The translations under genes were made by a program, and so were the position numbers. Shown one piece after another: positions 1-9,144 of a stretch of DNA of 64,000 nucleotides. The notes under the pieces are model-generated. The model made no database searches. It saw only the letters and a program-made list of their open reading frames with translations, and was not told where the DNA came from. This DNA comes from a virus: positions 1 to 64,000 of the IMG/VR virus record IMGVR_UViG_3300050821_006637; one strand, 5' to 3'. Each line of letters begins with the position of its first letter. Within the stretch, counting starts at the first letter, position 1.

Positions 1-1
1 T

Positions 2-211
2 GGTGCCCCTCAAGCGGGTGGTATGCCAGGTGGTGGTATGCCTCCTGCTCTCGGTGCTGGAGCTGGTGGACCAACTCCTCCTTCTCTTCCAGGCAAAAGT
101 TTGCCTCTGCGAAAGACTGAAATCCCCCAACCTATAAAAGAGAGAATGAAGATATATAGAAAATCCCTCGCAGAGGAATTAGATAAGGAGTTGTCTAATG
201 GAAGGCACTGA
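2..211 (+). CDS. 3' end of a protein with Gly/Pro-rich tail (partial)
   Basis: The frame is open from the first bases of the window to a stop at 209-211, so this is the C-terminal end of a gene that starts outside. The visible 69 residues are a flexible Gly/Pro/Met-rich stretch followed by a charged helical tail. An internal ATG at 23 has no clear ribosome site and is probably not the start. The next gene begins inside its end, at 198. Such tails occur on portal and other virion proteins, but nothing here identifies the family. Confidence 0.6.
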   Translation, partial: GAPQAGGMPGGGMPPALGAGAGGPTPPSLPGKSLPLRKTEIPQPIKERMKIYRKSLAEELDKELSNGRH

Positions 212-1247
212 AATGGCTGGAATAAAGCCAGGATATAGAAGCAAAGAACCCTCTGAGATATTTAACTCCCGTCCTCAACCGGGTCCTGGTCTCTCTGCTG
301 GTGCGATGGGACCGAAGAAAGAAACCCCTGCTCTGGGTATGGATGGAATGATGGAGCCAGAGGAGAAGTCTCTTTCCAGAGATGACCTTTTGCTTTCCGT
401 TCGTAAGATGCGAAAGTATATGGATGGAAAGTTAGAGGAGAACGAAAAGAAGCATCAAAAACTTTATGGAGATGCAGTTACTCTCATCAAAGCAATGACA
501 CAGGAAATTAAGAATCTTAAAGATGAAATATCCTCATATAAGAAAGTTTTGACAGATTCCTCTTCTACTCAAAGTAAGTTACAGGGAGAGCAGAAGTCTT
601 TGAGAGTAGATGTGGATACAAGGAATGATGTATTCCGTAAGTCTATCATAGATATGATGGAAAAGCAGTTTAGTGATTTATACGTGTATACAGACAAGAA
701 ATTCCAAGCAACAACGGCTGAGAATGCTGCGGGTGTGGAAAATCTTAACAAGGCTTTCAATATGGGCTTAGAGGCCGCAGAGCCTCGTTTCAAAACCCTC
801 ATCAATAATCAATTTGAACACGTCCTCGCCCCTGCGATTAAAGCCTTGATTCAAGGGATGCCAGTGCCAATTGTCAATGTCCCTGAGAATGCTATTAAAT
901 CGGCAGATGTCCAAGTCAATGTTCCTGCTCCACAGATTACGAATAATTTGGAAAATGTGAAATTGTTACTTTCTGAGAAGTCTTTTAATCTTAATGTTGA
1001 ACAACCTGCTCCACACGTTCATTTGCCAGAAGGTCTGGTTAAGAATGAGGCGGCGATTGTAAATGTTCATGTTCCTCCACAGCCAGAACAGAAGACACCT
1101 CAAGTCAATGTTCATGTGCCGGAGCAACCCACGCCAGAAGTAATTGTCAATAATGTTCCTAGAAGGAAGGTGATGAAGACATTTGAGTATTATCCGGATG
1201 GCAGACCATCAAAGGTTCTGGAAGAAGATATGCCAGAGGATAAGTGA
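198..1247 (+). CDS. Coiled-coil virion-type protein with VNV-P repeats
   Basis: This 349-residue protein is not assigned to a family. Residues about 60-180 are highly charged and heptad-like, predicting a long coiled coil. The C-terminal third carries repeated Val-Asn-Val/His-Val-Pro blocks (VNVPAPQ, VNVHVPPQPEQ, VNVHVPEQPTPE). It ends in a short charged motif around FEYYPDGRPSKV. A GGAG 8 bases upstream supports the ATG at 198, which overlaps the previous gene by 14 bases. The layout suggests an elongated structural or baseplate-associated protein. That role is inferred from composition and from the fibre genes that follow. Confidence 0.6.
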   Translation: MEGTEMAGIKPGYRSKEPSEIFNSRPQPGPGLSAGAMGPKKETPALGMDGMMEPEEKSLSRDDLLLSVRKMRKYMDGKLEENEKKHQKLYGDAVTLIKAMTQEIKNLKDEISSYKKVLTDSSSTQSKLQGEQKSLRVDVDTRNDVFRKSIIDMMEKQFSDLYVYTDKKFQATTAENAAGVENLNKAFNMGLEAAEPRFKTLINNQFEHVLAPAIKALIQGMPVPIVNVPENAIKSADVQVNVPAPQITNNLENVKLLLSEKSFNLNVEQPAPHVHLPEGLVKNEAAIVNVHVPPQPEQKTPQVNVHVPEQPTPEVIVNNVPRRKVMKTFEYYPDGRPSKVLEEDMPEDK

Positions 1248-1466
1248 ATGTCAACTCCTAGTTCTGCTGTCAAAGTATCTGGTCCTTTGAATTTAGGAAG
1301 TGGACAAGTTCTTTCTCAGAACTTCCAGTTAGGGTCTTCACAGGCGACTTTGATTATTCATGGTCCTTTAGTTCTTGGTAATGGGAAATCCATTTCTGCT
1401 AGTTTGAATCTAATCCCACCAGTTATATCTGTCGGTTTCCGTGACGTGATGGGTATTACCTTGTGA
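1248..1466 (+). CDS. Small hypothetical protein
   Basis: This is a 72-residue protein of mostly beta-prone, Ser/Gly/Leu-rich sequence. Two related halves are visible around SGPLNLGSGQVLS and HGPLVLGNGKSIS, which suggests a small internal duplication. It starts directly after the stop of the upstream gene (TGA then ATG), so it is probably co-translated with it. No family is recognised. Its composition resembles the fibre proteins downstream. Confidence 0.5.
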   Translation: MSTPSSAVKVSGPLNLGSGQVLSQNFQLGSSQATLIIHGPLVLGNGKSISASLNLIPPVISVGFRDVMGITL

Positions 1467-1512
1467 TTACCTTATGATAATCTAGTAATAGGATAGAGCG
1501 GGATAGGAGAAA

Positions 1513-4500
1513 ATGCAGTCGCCATTTCTATTAGTTGGTAATCCTGTAGTAGGGGCGTCTGGTCCTGCTCCTATCTTGAATGGTTTTACGATTAATGGAG
1601 ACCCTTCAACTGCGACGGCGGCTCCTGGTGTCAATATGACACTGGATTGGGATGTTAGTGGAGCGACGAATGTTCAACTCACTACGGGAAGCAATTATGC
1701 TTGGTCTAATTGGTCTGCCACAGGCACTACTTCTGTAAATGCGAATGGCAGTAGAAACTTCTTCCTTCGTGCTAGTAGTGATGGAGGAGTTACTTGGCCT
1801 ACTTTCGCTGCTGTTCACTCTATTGTCACTCAAACTACTAGCGCTCCTAATCTCAGTGGTATAGGAAGATATGATAACTTCACCCGTGCCAATAGCTCTT
1901 CGTCTTTAGGTTCTCCGTCGGATGGAGGTTCTGCTTGGACTGCTTTGACTGGCACTTGGGGGATATCTAGTAACCAAGCTATTAATATCACAGGAGGAAC
2001 GAATAATATAGCGGTCTTATCTTCTACTTTTTCAGATGTATCTGCCACGTTCACGTTACCGACATATACTTTTGGTGTCACTCAAGTAGGAGTCGTAGTA
2101 AGAGCTAGTGACGCAAACAACTTTATCTTTCTTGAGGCAGCTCAGGGTATTTTCTTAAAGAAATATGTTGCTGGTAGTCTTAATCAAATCATCGCCACAG
2201 GTTCTCCCGCCAGTGGCGATAGGTATCAAATCGTCTGCATCGGCAGTACGATTACTTGTTATCAAAACGGAGTCCTTCTTTTCATTGTCACAGATTCTTT
2301 CAACCAAACAGCAACAAATCATGGATTATATGCAAATACGGATAATACGACACCTTTAACAGATTTCGCTGCCCTGGATGCCTCCAAGTGTTTAGACCCG
2401 CAACTCGCTATTCCAGACTTCTGTCTGAATCCGACGACACATAGCACTAAGACAGGAAGTTGGTTTGACTCTACGGTCTGGAGCGGAGGTTCCGTTCCTG
2501 GTTCCTCAGATGTTGCTGTAATACAGAATGGACACATTGTCACAGTAGATGGATTCTCCGACGTTCCTGTCAATGGGATAGGTGTCCAATCTGGTGGTTC
2601 TTTAGAATTTGCTACAAATGCCAAAGTCCGTCTAACTGCTTGTCAAGTCGTAGTCTATGATACAGATGGCTCGCACGGACAAGGTTATTTTGAGATAGGG
2701 AATAGTGGAAATCCTGTCAATCCAACATCCATCCAAGACCAGACAGCTTGTCTAGCATTAGCGAGTGCTCCTTATGCTCAAGCAGACTTCATGCACTGGG
2801 GAGCTGGTCTCTACGTCTTTGGAAAAGCTAGAACCTATGGACAACCCACTTCTCCTGGATACGTTCGTTTAGCCACGGCTCCTCAAGCAGGAGATAGAAC
2901 CCTTTCACTTTCTAGTCCTGTTACTGGTTGGACACAAGGAGACAGACTCTATATTCCGGATACCACCGCGAGGACGGATGCGGCTATCTATGACCCGACT
3001 AGCTACTATGATGTATTGATGTTAGAGGGCGTCTCTCCAAATGGGTTGACATTGACAGTTTCTACTATCACAGGAACTGGTCTGTACTATAGTCATCCAG
3101 GCTCATCTGTAGTAGACAACCCCGCAGCCCCGCCAGAGTATTTACCTCATGTAGTGAATATGAGTCGTTGGGCATCCATCCGAACAACAGACCCGACGGA
3201 CATTAATCGTCCTCATGTATTCTGTGGTAATCGGGCGGATGTTGATTTCGAGTATACGACATTCCACAGCACAGGGAGGGCGGCTCCGTTTCCCGGGGCA
3301 GGAGTGCAGTTTAATCGTCTGTGGGGTCCGTTCCCAGTACGGGCAGACGGGTATCAATTTTCCATCACAAATTGTTCTGTGCTAGACCCTTTTCCTGTCC
3401 CATCCTTAGATGCTGCTAGTGCTCGTTGGGGTATTGTAATTAGCGAATCTGGATGGGGATTAGTGCAGGATAATGTCGTCATCAATTGGGGAGGAGCTGG
3501 GATTACTCCTAGAAATGGCAATGAACGACAGAACACTGTCAATAGGAACTTTGTTGGCTTGATTCGAGGCAATGGAGACCGTTCCGATCAGACAGGCAAT
3601 CCAGCCAACAATGGGGCTTTCAATCATCCAGAGAATCAAGGTCCTGGGAACGGAGTGTGGTGCCGGAATGCTGACCAGATAGTCACTAACAATGTCGTCG
3701 CCGATTGTCGTTCTATCGGTTCATTCTATGCTTACAGCTTTTCCGTCACTCCATTGTCTGAGGGAGGGACGAATCAACTATCAGTACAGAAATACACCCC
3801 AGCATACCAAGGAGCAAATCCCTATTCTGGTAATCCAGCGGATATTTATACGGTATCTACCCCTTTTGGGACGAATTACTTTAGTCCTATAGGCATTCCA
3901 ATCCGTAATATTTCAAATAATGAAGGCTACTCTTCAACCAACTGCATGACGATTTGGTTCGTCCTGCCTTCTGACATCGTAACAGATGCATTTTCAGCCT
4001 CTCTGTATGGTTACTTTGTTCCTGGAGTTGGAGGTGCGGGGGCAAATGGAACGATTCAGAGTTTGACTGGGTGGACTCTCTATCAGTGGGGGATATTTCT
4101 CTACCCAACGACAAATGTAACGATAGATGGATGTATATTTAGAGGATGTGTAACAGATAACTCTCATCGTCCTCCACGCGGTATTCATTCGGATGACTAT
4201 TGTTCTTGGAATTTGACTGTTTCTAATTGTGATATACGAAATTTTGATGTGGGTTTGATTCCCGCTTATTTTGGACAATATGATATAACGTTCGAGGATT
4301 GCCATTTAGTCAACAAGGAGAACATTTTGATTCAACCACTGACGAGTTCCATTGGTTCCGTATTCACAACTGGGAATTGGGTGTTGAATGTCCCAAATCA
4401 ATTGCTTGGCGGTCCTCGTTCTTACGCTATCAATAATTGCACTTATGCCGTCTGGCCTGGATTTCCGTTAGTAACCATATACGGAAGTAATCAACCATTT

Positions 4501-4920
4501 GGTTCTACTGCTGGAGGTGTTTCTCTGGCTGGAGATGGTTGGACGTCCCCAGTTTCTATCGCTGTGACAGACCATCAAGGTGTGGCAAATGATGATTTTT
4601 CAATGTTCCTCTACACTACGGAACCAAATCGTCAATTATCTCCAAATTTCCCATCTAACTTCGTAGTAAGTGTCCCTCAGTTCAATCTTACGAATGCTCA
4701 ATCATATGATAAGTTTAATAATGACGGGACGATTAAAAAGATGGCAAGTAGACTAGCTATGAATACTCCTGGTTTGAGTTTTGTTGGTCAAATACGTCCT
4801 CCCCAGTGGGGGGTGAGACCAGATGTTTACGGATTCATAAGTGTGAATCCGGGACCTTATCCTACTCGCTATTCACCGGCTACATCCATGAGACGCTTAC
4901 ATACTACACGAGGGGTTTAG
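1513..4920 (+). CDS. Large tail spike/fibre with G8-like domain and beta-helix
   Basis: This is a 1135-residue virion-surface protein. Residues about 15-110 look like an Ig/fibronectin-type sandwich. Residues about 120-290 resemble a concanavalin/LamG-like jelly roll (opening YDNFTRANSSS). Residues about 310-410 match the G8 domain pattern (GSWFDSTVWSGGSVP, then GHIVTVDG), known from CEMIP-like and other extracellular carbohydrate-binding proteins. The rest, about 500-1060, is rich in Asn/Gly/Val turns typical of a right-handed beta-helix, as in phage depolymerase spikes. An AGGAG precedes the ATG. Glycan binding or cleavage is likely from the architecture, but no catalytic residues were identified. 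Confidence 0.75.
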   Translation: MQSPFLLVGNPVVGASGPAPILNGFTINGDPSTATAAPGVNMTLDWDVSGATNVQLTTGSNYAWSNWSATGTTSVNANGSRNFFLRASSDGGVTWPTFAAVHSIVTQTTSAPNLSGIGRYDNFTRANSSSSLGSPSDGGSAWTALTGTWGISSNQAINITGGTNNIAVLSSTFSDVSATFTLPTYTFGVTQVGVVVRASDANNFIFLEAAQGIFLKKYVAGSLNQIIATGSPASGDRYQIVCIGSTITCYQNGVLLFIVTDSFNQTATNHGLYANTDNTTPLTDFAALDASKCLDPQLAIPDFCLNPTTHSTKTGSWFDSTVWSGGSVPGSSDVAVIQNGHIVTVDGFSDVPVNGIGVQSGGSLEFATNAKVRLTACQVVVYDTDGSHGQGYFEIGNSGNPVNPTSIQDQTACLALASAPYAQADFMHWGAGLYVFGKARTYGQPTSPGYVRLATAPQAGDRTLSLSSPVTGWTQGDRLYIPDTTARTDAAIYDPTSYYDVLMLEGVSPNGLTLTVSTITGTGLYYSHPGSSVVDNPAAPPEYLPHVVNMSRWASIRTTDPTDINRPHVFCGNRADVDFEYTTFHSTGRAAPFPGAGVQFNRLWGPFPVRADGYQFSITNCSVLDPFPVPSLDAASARWGIVISESGWGLVQDNVVINWGGAGITPRNGNERQNTVNRNFVGLIRGNGDRSDQTGNPANNGAFNHPENQGPGNGVWCRNADQIVTNNVVADCRSIGSFYAYSFSVTPLSEGGTNQLSVQKYTPAYQGANPYSGNPADIYTVSTPFGTNYFSPIGIPIRNISNNEGYSSTNCMTIWFVLPSDIVTDAFSASLYGYFVPGVGGAGANGTIQSLTGWTLYQWGIFLYPTTNVTIDGCIFRGCVTDNSHRPPRGIHSDDYCSWNLTVSNCDIRNFDVGLIPAYFGQYDITFEDCHLVNKENILIQPLTSSIGSVFTTGNWVLNVPNQLLGGPRSYAINNCTYAVWPGFPLVTIYGSNQPFGSTAGGVSLAGDGWTSPVSIAVTDHQGVANDDFSMFLYTTEPNRQLSPNFPSNFVVSVPQFNLTNAQSYDKFNNDGTIKKMASRLAMNTPGLSFVGQIRPPQWGVRPDVYGFISVNPGPYPTRYSPATSMRRLHTTRGV

Positions 4921-4932
4921 AAGGAGTTTGAT

Positions 4933-5421
4933 ATGACAACTCAAAAAGTCGTTTATGGAAGTGGAGTGCCTATTCCTATTACTATAGGTTCCCTTGTCAA
5001 TAACGCAGCTAGACAGAGTGCTGCTGTAAATAATTCTTCTGGTCTGTATTTGGACGCATTGGCGAGTGTGACTGTCAAAGCTCCTACAACTGGCGTGAGC
5101 GGTAATTCTTTGGTGAATGTTTATGTGGCTGGTTCGATAGACGGAACTACGTGGCCTGGAGAAGGCTCTGGGAATCTGGATGGTGTGAATGGTATTGATG
5201 CGACCATTACATTAGAGGCTCCGACGAATTTGATATTATTGTCACAAATCACAACGCCAACCGCCAGCGGTTCTTATGTGTCAGAGCCTTCAAGTCTTGC
5301 TTCGGTATTTAATGGAATAATACCTCCCAGTTGGAGTCTTATCGTACAGAACTTAACGGGACAGACTCTTCAGAGTGGAAGTTCTGCGAGTTACATTGGA
5401 ATTAATACGACTTCTGTTTAG
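4933..5421 (+). CDS. Virion-type beta protein, tandem paralogue 1
   Basis: This 162-residue protein has no recognised family. It is a clear paralogue of the next gene: both share NNAARQSAAV, YLDAL, DGTTWPGEGSGN and an ending in TTSV. It is beta-rich and lacks Cys, consistent with a small structural subunit such as a decoration or fibre-associated protein. AAGGAG lies 7 bases before the ATG. The pair between two spike genes points to a tandem duplication within the tail-fibre cluster. Confidence 0.65.
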   Translation: MTTQKVVYGSGVPIPITIGSLVNNAARQSAAVNNSSGLYLDALASVTVKAPTTGVSGNSLVNVYVAGSIDGTTWPGEGSGNLDGVNGIDATITLEAPTNLILLSQITTPTASGSYVSEPSSLASVFNGIIPPSWSLIVQNLTGQTLQSGSSASYIGINTTSV

Positions 5422-5459
5422 GAGTAATCTCTCCCACAAAGAAATGAGGAGAGTTTTGT

Positions 5460-5951
5460 ATGGCGACGACACAGAAAATATCCTATGGTGGAAATACTAG
5501 CATCACAATCACTGTGGGTGCATTGGCTAATAACGCAGCTAGACAGAGTGCCGCTGTAGATAATACCTCTAATCTGTACTTAGATGCACTACTTACAGTC
5601 TCCATCAATGCTCCTACATCTGGTTTATCTACTCCTTTCTTGGTCAATATCTATCTTGCCGGTTCCTTTGACGGAACTACGTGGCCTGGAGAGGGTTCGG
5701 GTAATCCGGATGGAGTCACTGGGATAGATTCCGCTATCACATTAGACAGCCCAACTGATTTGATATTGGTAGGACAAATAGCGATGCCGACGGCGAGCAA
5801 GACTTATGTGACGGAGCCCATCAGTGTTGCATCAGCTTTTGCTGGATTAATGCCGATTAAGTGGAGTATTATCATTCAGAATACTTCGGGTGGAACTTTA
5901 CAGACTGGCAGTGTGGCTCATTACAATGGGATTTATACGACTTCTGTCTAA
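5460..5951 (+). CDS. Virion-type beta protein, tandem paralogue 2
   Basis: This 163-residue protein is co-linear with the preceding gene over its whole length. The conserved centre is GTTWPGEGSGNPDG and the same TTSV terminus is kept. The divergence looks old, since synonymous and amino-acid changes are spread evenly. The probable role is the same: a minor virion protein made in two versions. GAGGAG stands upstream of the ATG. Assignment to a named family is not possible from sequence alone. Confidence 0.65.
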   Translation: MATTQKISYGGNTSITITVGALANNAARQSAAVDNTSNLYLDALLTVSINAPTSGLSTPFLVNIYLAGSFDGTTWPGEGSGNPDGVTGIDSAITLDSPTDLILVGQIAMPTASKTYVTEPISVASAFAGLMPIKWSIIIQNTSGGTLQTGSVAHYNGIYTTSV

Positions 5952-5976
5952 TAGACATTGAACTAATGGGAAGAAT

Positions 5977-7290
5977 ATGGCTACTAATCCTACGGCTCAG
6001 TGGTGGGTGCGGAACGATGGTAATGATGGCAATGGTGGAGGTTACGACTCTGGGATAGGTGGGGCTGCGACGAACTATTCCGACCAGGCAGCGGCACAAG
6101 CGTCGTGGGCGACTCTCACTTTAGCTGCTGGCACATTAACTGATGCTGGAGCAACTGGGTTATTCACTGCTCTTATGATAGGTAACGCTGTCAATGTTCC
6201 AGGCCAGGGTTATTATTGGATTACAGCATTCACCAATAGTAATACTGTCACGGTTACGGCAGGCACGGGAGCTACCACATCCTTCACAACGCAGCCCGGA
6301 AAACTAGGAGGAGCATTCCGCAATCCGTCGAATCTTTCCAATGGTGGCTCGGTTTCTGCTCCGGCGACTACTACGGCTCTGGTATCTGGCAATAAGGTCA
6401 ATGTACGAGCATCTGGTTCCGGTTCTGTCGGGTCTCCAGATTATACGCAAACGGGCTATGCAGAATTCCCAAACGGAGACACTACAAATGGATATATTTC
6501 ATGGGTAGCATATAACGGAACTCCGTATCTCAAGGGCGATGGTCTAGTCTTCCATATTCTAACCTATCACAAGATGGTTGGGTTGTATATAACCACATCA
6601 GGTTCTTCTAATGGGGCATTTGGGATTATAAACTATGTCACCATTTGTACTTTCATTTCTTGCACTATTGACGCTAATAACCAAGCCTGCACAGGTATCT
6701 TCACCCAGTCTGGAGGTGGTCAAGGTGCCCTAACTGTTATTGGGTGTAATCTTGTTGGTGGAGGAACTACGAGTCTCAATGGTGCTCAAGTACAGGGTTA
6801 TGGGGAGGAGTTCAAGAATTGTGCGATACACGGATGGGGCAGTTGGGGCATTTTGGAAAATGCAGACCCAACTGGTGTCAACGTAGTAAATTGTGCTGTC
6901 TATGGGAATACCGCAGGTGGTATTTCCCTCACTACAACGAGTGTTGAACTAGGGACTATTGACGGTTGCACTATTGATGCTAATGGTGGTGATGGAGTAC
7001 AGATTAATAGTACCGCAGCAGCAGTTTGGACTCGCATTCTCAATAACAACATTACGAACAATGGTGGATATGGCATCAATGTAGCAGCAGGGACGACGAC
7101 GACGAACAATGCAGCGATTGCTTTTGCTGACTATAACAACGTCTTCAATAATACGACTGCCAACTATCATAATATCAGTGCTGGAACACATGACCTAAGT
7201 GTTAATCCAAACTATACAAATGCCTCAACGGGTCATTTTACTCCGGCAAATGTGGCTCTAATCGCAGCGGCTCCTATCGGATTTGCATAA
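5977..7290 (+). CDS. Right-handed beta-helix protein (tail spike-like)
   Basis: This 437-residue protein opens with a Gly/Asn-rich segment (WWVRNDGNDGNGGGYDSG). Regular turns follow with short repeated strands such as VIGCNLVGGG, FKNCAIHGWG, VNCAVYGN and IDGCTIDANGG. This pattern is typical of right-handed parallel beta-helices (pectate-lyase-like). The helix runs over about residues 110-400, and the C-terminal cap has NPNYTNASTGHFTP. Phage proteins of this kind often bind or cleave host polysaccharides. No catalytic acid pair can be assigned by eye. It sits between fibre genes. Confidence 0.7.
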   Translation: MATNPTAQWWVRNDGNDGNGGGYDSGIGGAATNYSDQAAAQASWATLTLAAGTLTDAGATGLFTALMIGNAVNVPGQGYYWITAFTNSNTVTVTAGTGATTSFTTQPGKLGGAFRNPSNLSNGGSVSAPATTTALVSGNKVNVRASGSGSVGSPDYTQTGYAEFPNGDTTNGYISWVAYNGTPYLKGDGLVFHILTYHKMVGLYITTSGSSNGAFGIINYVTICTFISCTIDANNQACTGIFTQSGGGQGALTVIGCNLVGGGTTSLNGAQVQGYGEEFKNCAIHGWGSWGILENADPTGVNVVNCAVYGNTAGGISLTTTSVELGTIDGCTIDANGGDGVQINSTAAAVWTRILNNNITNNGGYGINVAAGTTTTNNAAIAFADYNNVFNNTTANYHNISAGTHDLSVNPNYTNASTGHFTPANVALIAAAPIGFA

Positions 7291-7303
7291 GGATTTGCGT
7301 GAT

Positions 7304-7441
7304 ATGAATAATCTTTATATCGGTGCGGTGCAGGTCGGTGGATTGTGGATTGGAGCTGTTCAACCAGCCTCTACGTCCGCTTTTCATCCGTTCGCAATTT
7401 ATCTTAAAAAACAGGGACTTATAGGTTCTGGAGTCTACTAA
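7304..7441 (+). CDS. Small 45-residue protein coupled to the fibre gene
   Basis: This short reading frame starts MNNLYIGAVQVGGLWIGAVQ and contains a direct repeat of IGAVQ. Its TAA stop overlaps the ATG of the Ser-Gly fibre gene (TAATG). The overlap suggests translational coupling and supports a real gene despite the size. The repeat pattern resembles small virion proteins seen in fibre clusters. Its function is unknown. Confidence 0.5.
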   Translation: MNNLYIGAVQVGGLWIGAVQPASTSAFHPFAIYLKKQGLIGSGVY

Positions 7442-9129
7442 TGTTTTCAGTTGCGATTAGTGGTCAACACCTGGGCTTCAACTTCATCAGTGCTCTCTCT
7501 GGCACTCCTTTGACTGGATTGTCTGGTCTTATTTCAGGCTATAAATCTATAGATGGTGCTGCTCAAGCTGGTATCAGTGGATTTGTGACTGAATTAGCTT
7601 TCGGTCAATATCAAGCGAATCTTTTTAGCCCTGATGTCAGTGGAAAGATAATCACTTTCTACTTCACTGGTGCAAGTGGTGCTGTTCCTGTTGAAAAGAC
7701 TGTCGTTACCACCCTCAATGTCAGTGGTCAAATCTATCCAGCATCTGGCATCAATGCTGTAGTCCCATCCGCCACTCTAAGTGGAGTGACGGCTAATTCT
7801 GGTCTCTTCGTGTCGGTGCCTATTTCTTCTATCAGTGGAGTGAATGTCGTTGCTTCTCAAGCCAGCGGAACTACTTTCCTCGCCTCGGGTAGTTTCTTAT
7901 TCGGTAGTGGGCAGTTTTATCTGGCTAGTGGGACGGATTTCTTGCCATCGGGCTCTATCTTTGCTACGACCTTTGCGAGTGGTGTCTTGGCTGGAAGTGG
8001 ACAGATATTCTTGGCTTCTGGGACACCACTATTCTACTCTGGCCTCTATTATGTGGCTTCTGGGTCTGTTACAGCTTCTGTTAGTTCTGGTTCTCTTTAC
8101 TTAGCCAGTGGTTCTATCTTTAAGAATACATTTGCGAGTGGAGTATTAGGTACTTCCGGAGGATTGCCGACTGCTTGGGGTGGTTCTGGTGCTGTTACCG
8201 ACGGACAGAATTTGGATAAGACTGGTTATACATTACTCAGTGGTCAATCCTACACAGCATCTGGCATCAATGTGACAGTTCCTCCTGCCACTCTAAGTGG
8301 AGTGACTCCCTCCTTCTCTCCAGCAGTCTTCAGTGGTATCTTCAGTGGGAACTTTGTAGTTGTCGGTTCTGTCCTCAGTGGTGTCTTCAGTGGACAACAG
8401 GTAACTCTTACCAGCGGACAATCTTATACGGCAAGTGGAATCAATGCGACGGCGACTGTTCTGTCTGGTCAAGTCTATCTTAACAGCGGTTATGTTCTCT
8501 CCAATAGTGGGCAGTTCTACGTCGCTTCCGGTTCTGTTGCAGCAACTGCTAATTCTGGCCTCTTCGTGTCGGTGCCGATTTCTTCTATCAGTGGTGTAAA
8601 CGTCGTTGCTGCTCAAGGCAGTGGGACTACTTTCCTCGCATCTGGGCAAGCAGTTTATCTGTATTCTGGTCAATCTGTTAATGTCTATTCTGGACAATTG
8701 AGTGGACAACCAGTTACTACAGGGTCTGGTCTTTTTGTTTCTGTACCAATCTCTTCTATTAGTGGAGTGAATTCTGTCGTTCCAGCATCGACTCTAAGTG
8801 GGGTAATTGCAAATTCCGGTCTTTTTGTCAGCGTGCCTATCTCCTCAATTAGTGGAGTCAATGCTGGCAATGTCTCCGTTGCCAGTGGTCAAGTGTTCTT
8901 AGCTAGTGGATGGCCTCAACAGGTTCTTACCTATAACTTCTCTGGGCTTCCAAATAATCCCGTCCACACGATGGTCAATGCTCTTCGAAAGTTGATTGAC
9001 AGATGGGATACGACGACGAATAGTGGGCAGTTGACAGTTTATCTGGAAGACGCTGCTTCGGTGGCTTATATGCAGCCGTTGACGAGTCAATCTGGTGCGG
9101 CTCCAGTAACAGCCCTTGGGGATTCCTAA
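7441..9129 (+). CDS. Ser-Gly repeat fibre protein
   Basis: This 562-residue protein has an N-terminal domain of about 90 residues that looks like a beta-sandwich anchor. The long shaft after it has Ser-Gly pairs recurring every 5-9 residues (FLASG, YLASG, SGQ, TLSGV). A longer unit, SGLFVSVPISSISGVN, occurs four times. The final 60 residues (about 500-562) lose the repeat and include MVNALRKLIDRWDTTTN, a possible trimerisation or tip segment. The repeats are consistent with an extended beta-structured fibre. A related Ser-Gly protein is found at the end of the window. Confidence 0.7.
   Translation: MFSVAISGQHLGFNFISALSGTPLTGLSGLISGYKSIDGAAQAGISGFVTELAFGQYQANLFSPDVSGKIITFYFTGASGAVPVEKTVVTTLNVSGQIYPASGINAVVPSATLSGVTANSGLFVSVPISSISGVNVVASQASGTTFLASGSFLFGSGQFYLASGTDFLPSGSIFATTFASGVLAGSGQIFLASGTPLFYSGLYYVASGSVTASVSSGSLYLASGSIFKNTFASGVLGTSGGLPTAWGGSGAVTDGQNLDKTGYTLLSGQSYTASGINVTVPPATLSGVTPSFSPAVFSGIFSGNFVVVGSVLSGVFSGQQVTLTSGQSYTASGINATATVLSGQVYLNSGYVLSNSGQFYVASGSVAATANSGLFVSVPISSISGVNVVAAQGSGTTFLASGQAVYLYSGQSVNVYSGQLSGQPVTTGSGLFVSVPISSISGVNSVVPASTLSGVIANSGLFVSVPISSISGVNAGNVSVASGQVFLASGWPQQVLTYNFSGLPNNPVHTMVNALRKLIDRWDTTTNSGQLTVYLEDAASVAYMQPLTSQSGAAPVTALGDS
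7795..8862 (+). repeat. Four copies of a ~50-base coding repeat in the fibre gene
   Basis: Near-identical 48-50 base units start at about 7795, 8551, 8722 and 8812. Each encodes SGLFVSVPISSISGVN. The first two copies are the most alike at DNA level, while the last two differ mainly at synonymous sites. The units are a plausible substrate for recombination that changes fibre length. Confidence 0.75.
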
Positions 9130-9144
9130 GTGGGGAAGTAAGGA

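Noticed and set aside
2-211. Portal protein C-terminus
   Set aside because: The Gly/Pro-rich tail is compatible but has no diagnostic motif; left as an unidentified partial gene.
7441-9129. CRISPR-like array
   Set aside because: Repeats are imperfect, in frame, and not separated by constant-length spacers; no Cas genes are nearby.
7441-9129. Diversity-generating retroelement target
   Set aside because: No reverse transcriptase and no template/variable repeat pair with adenine changes was seen.
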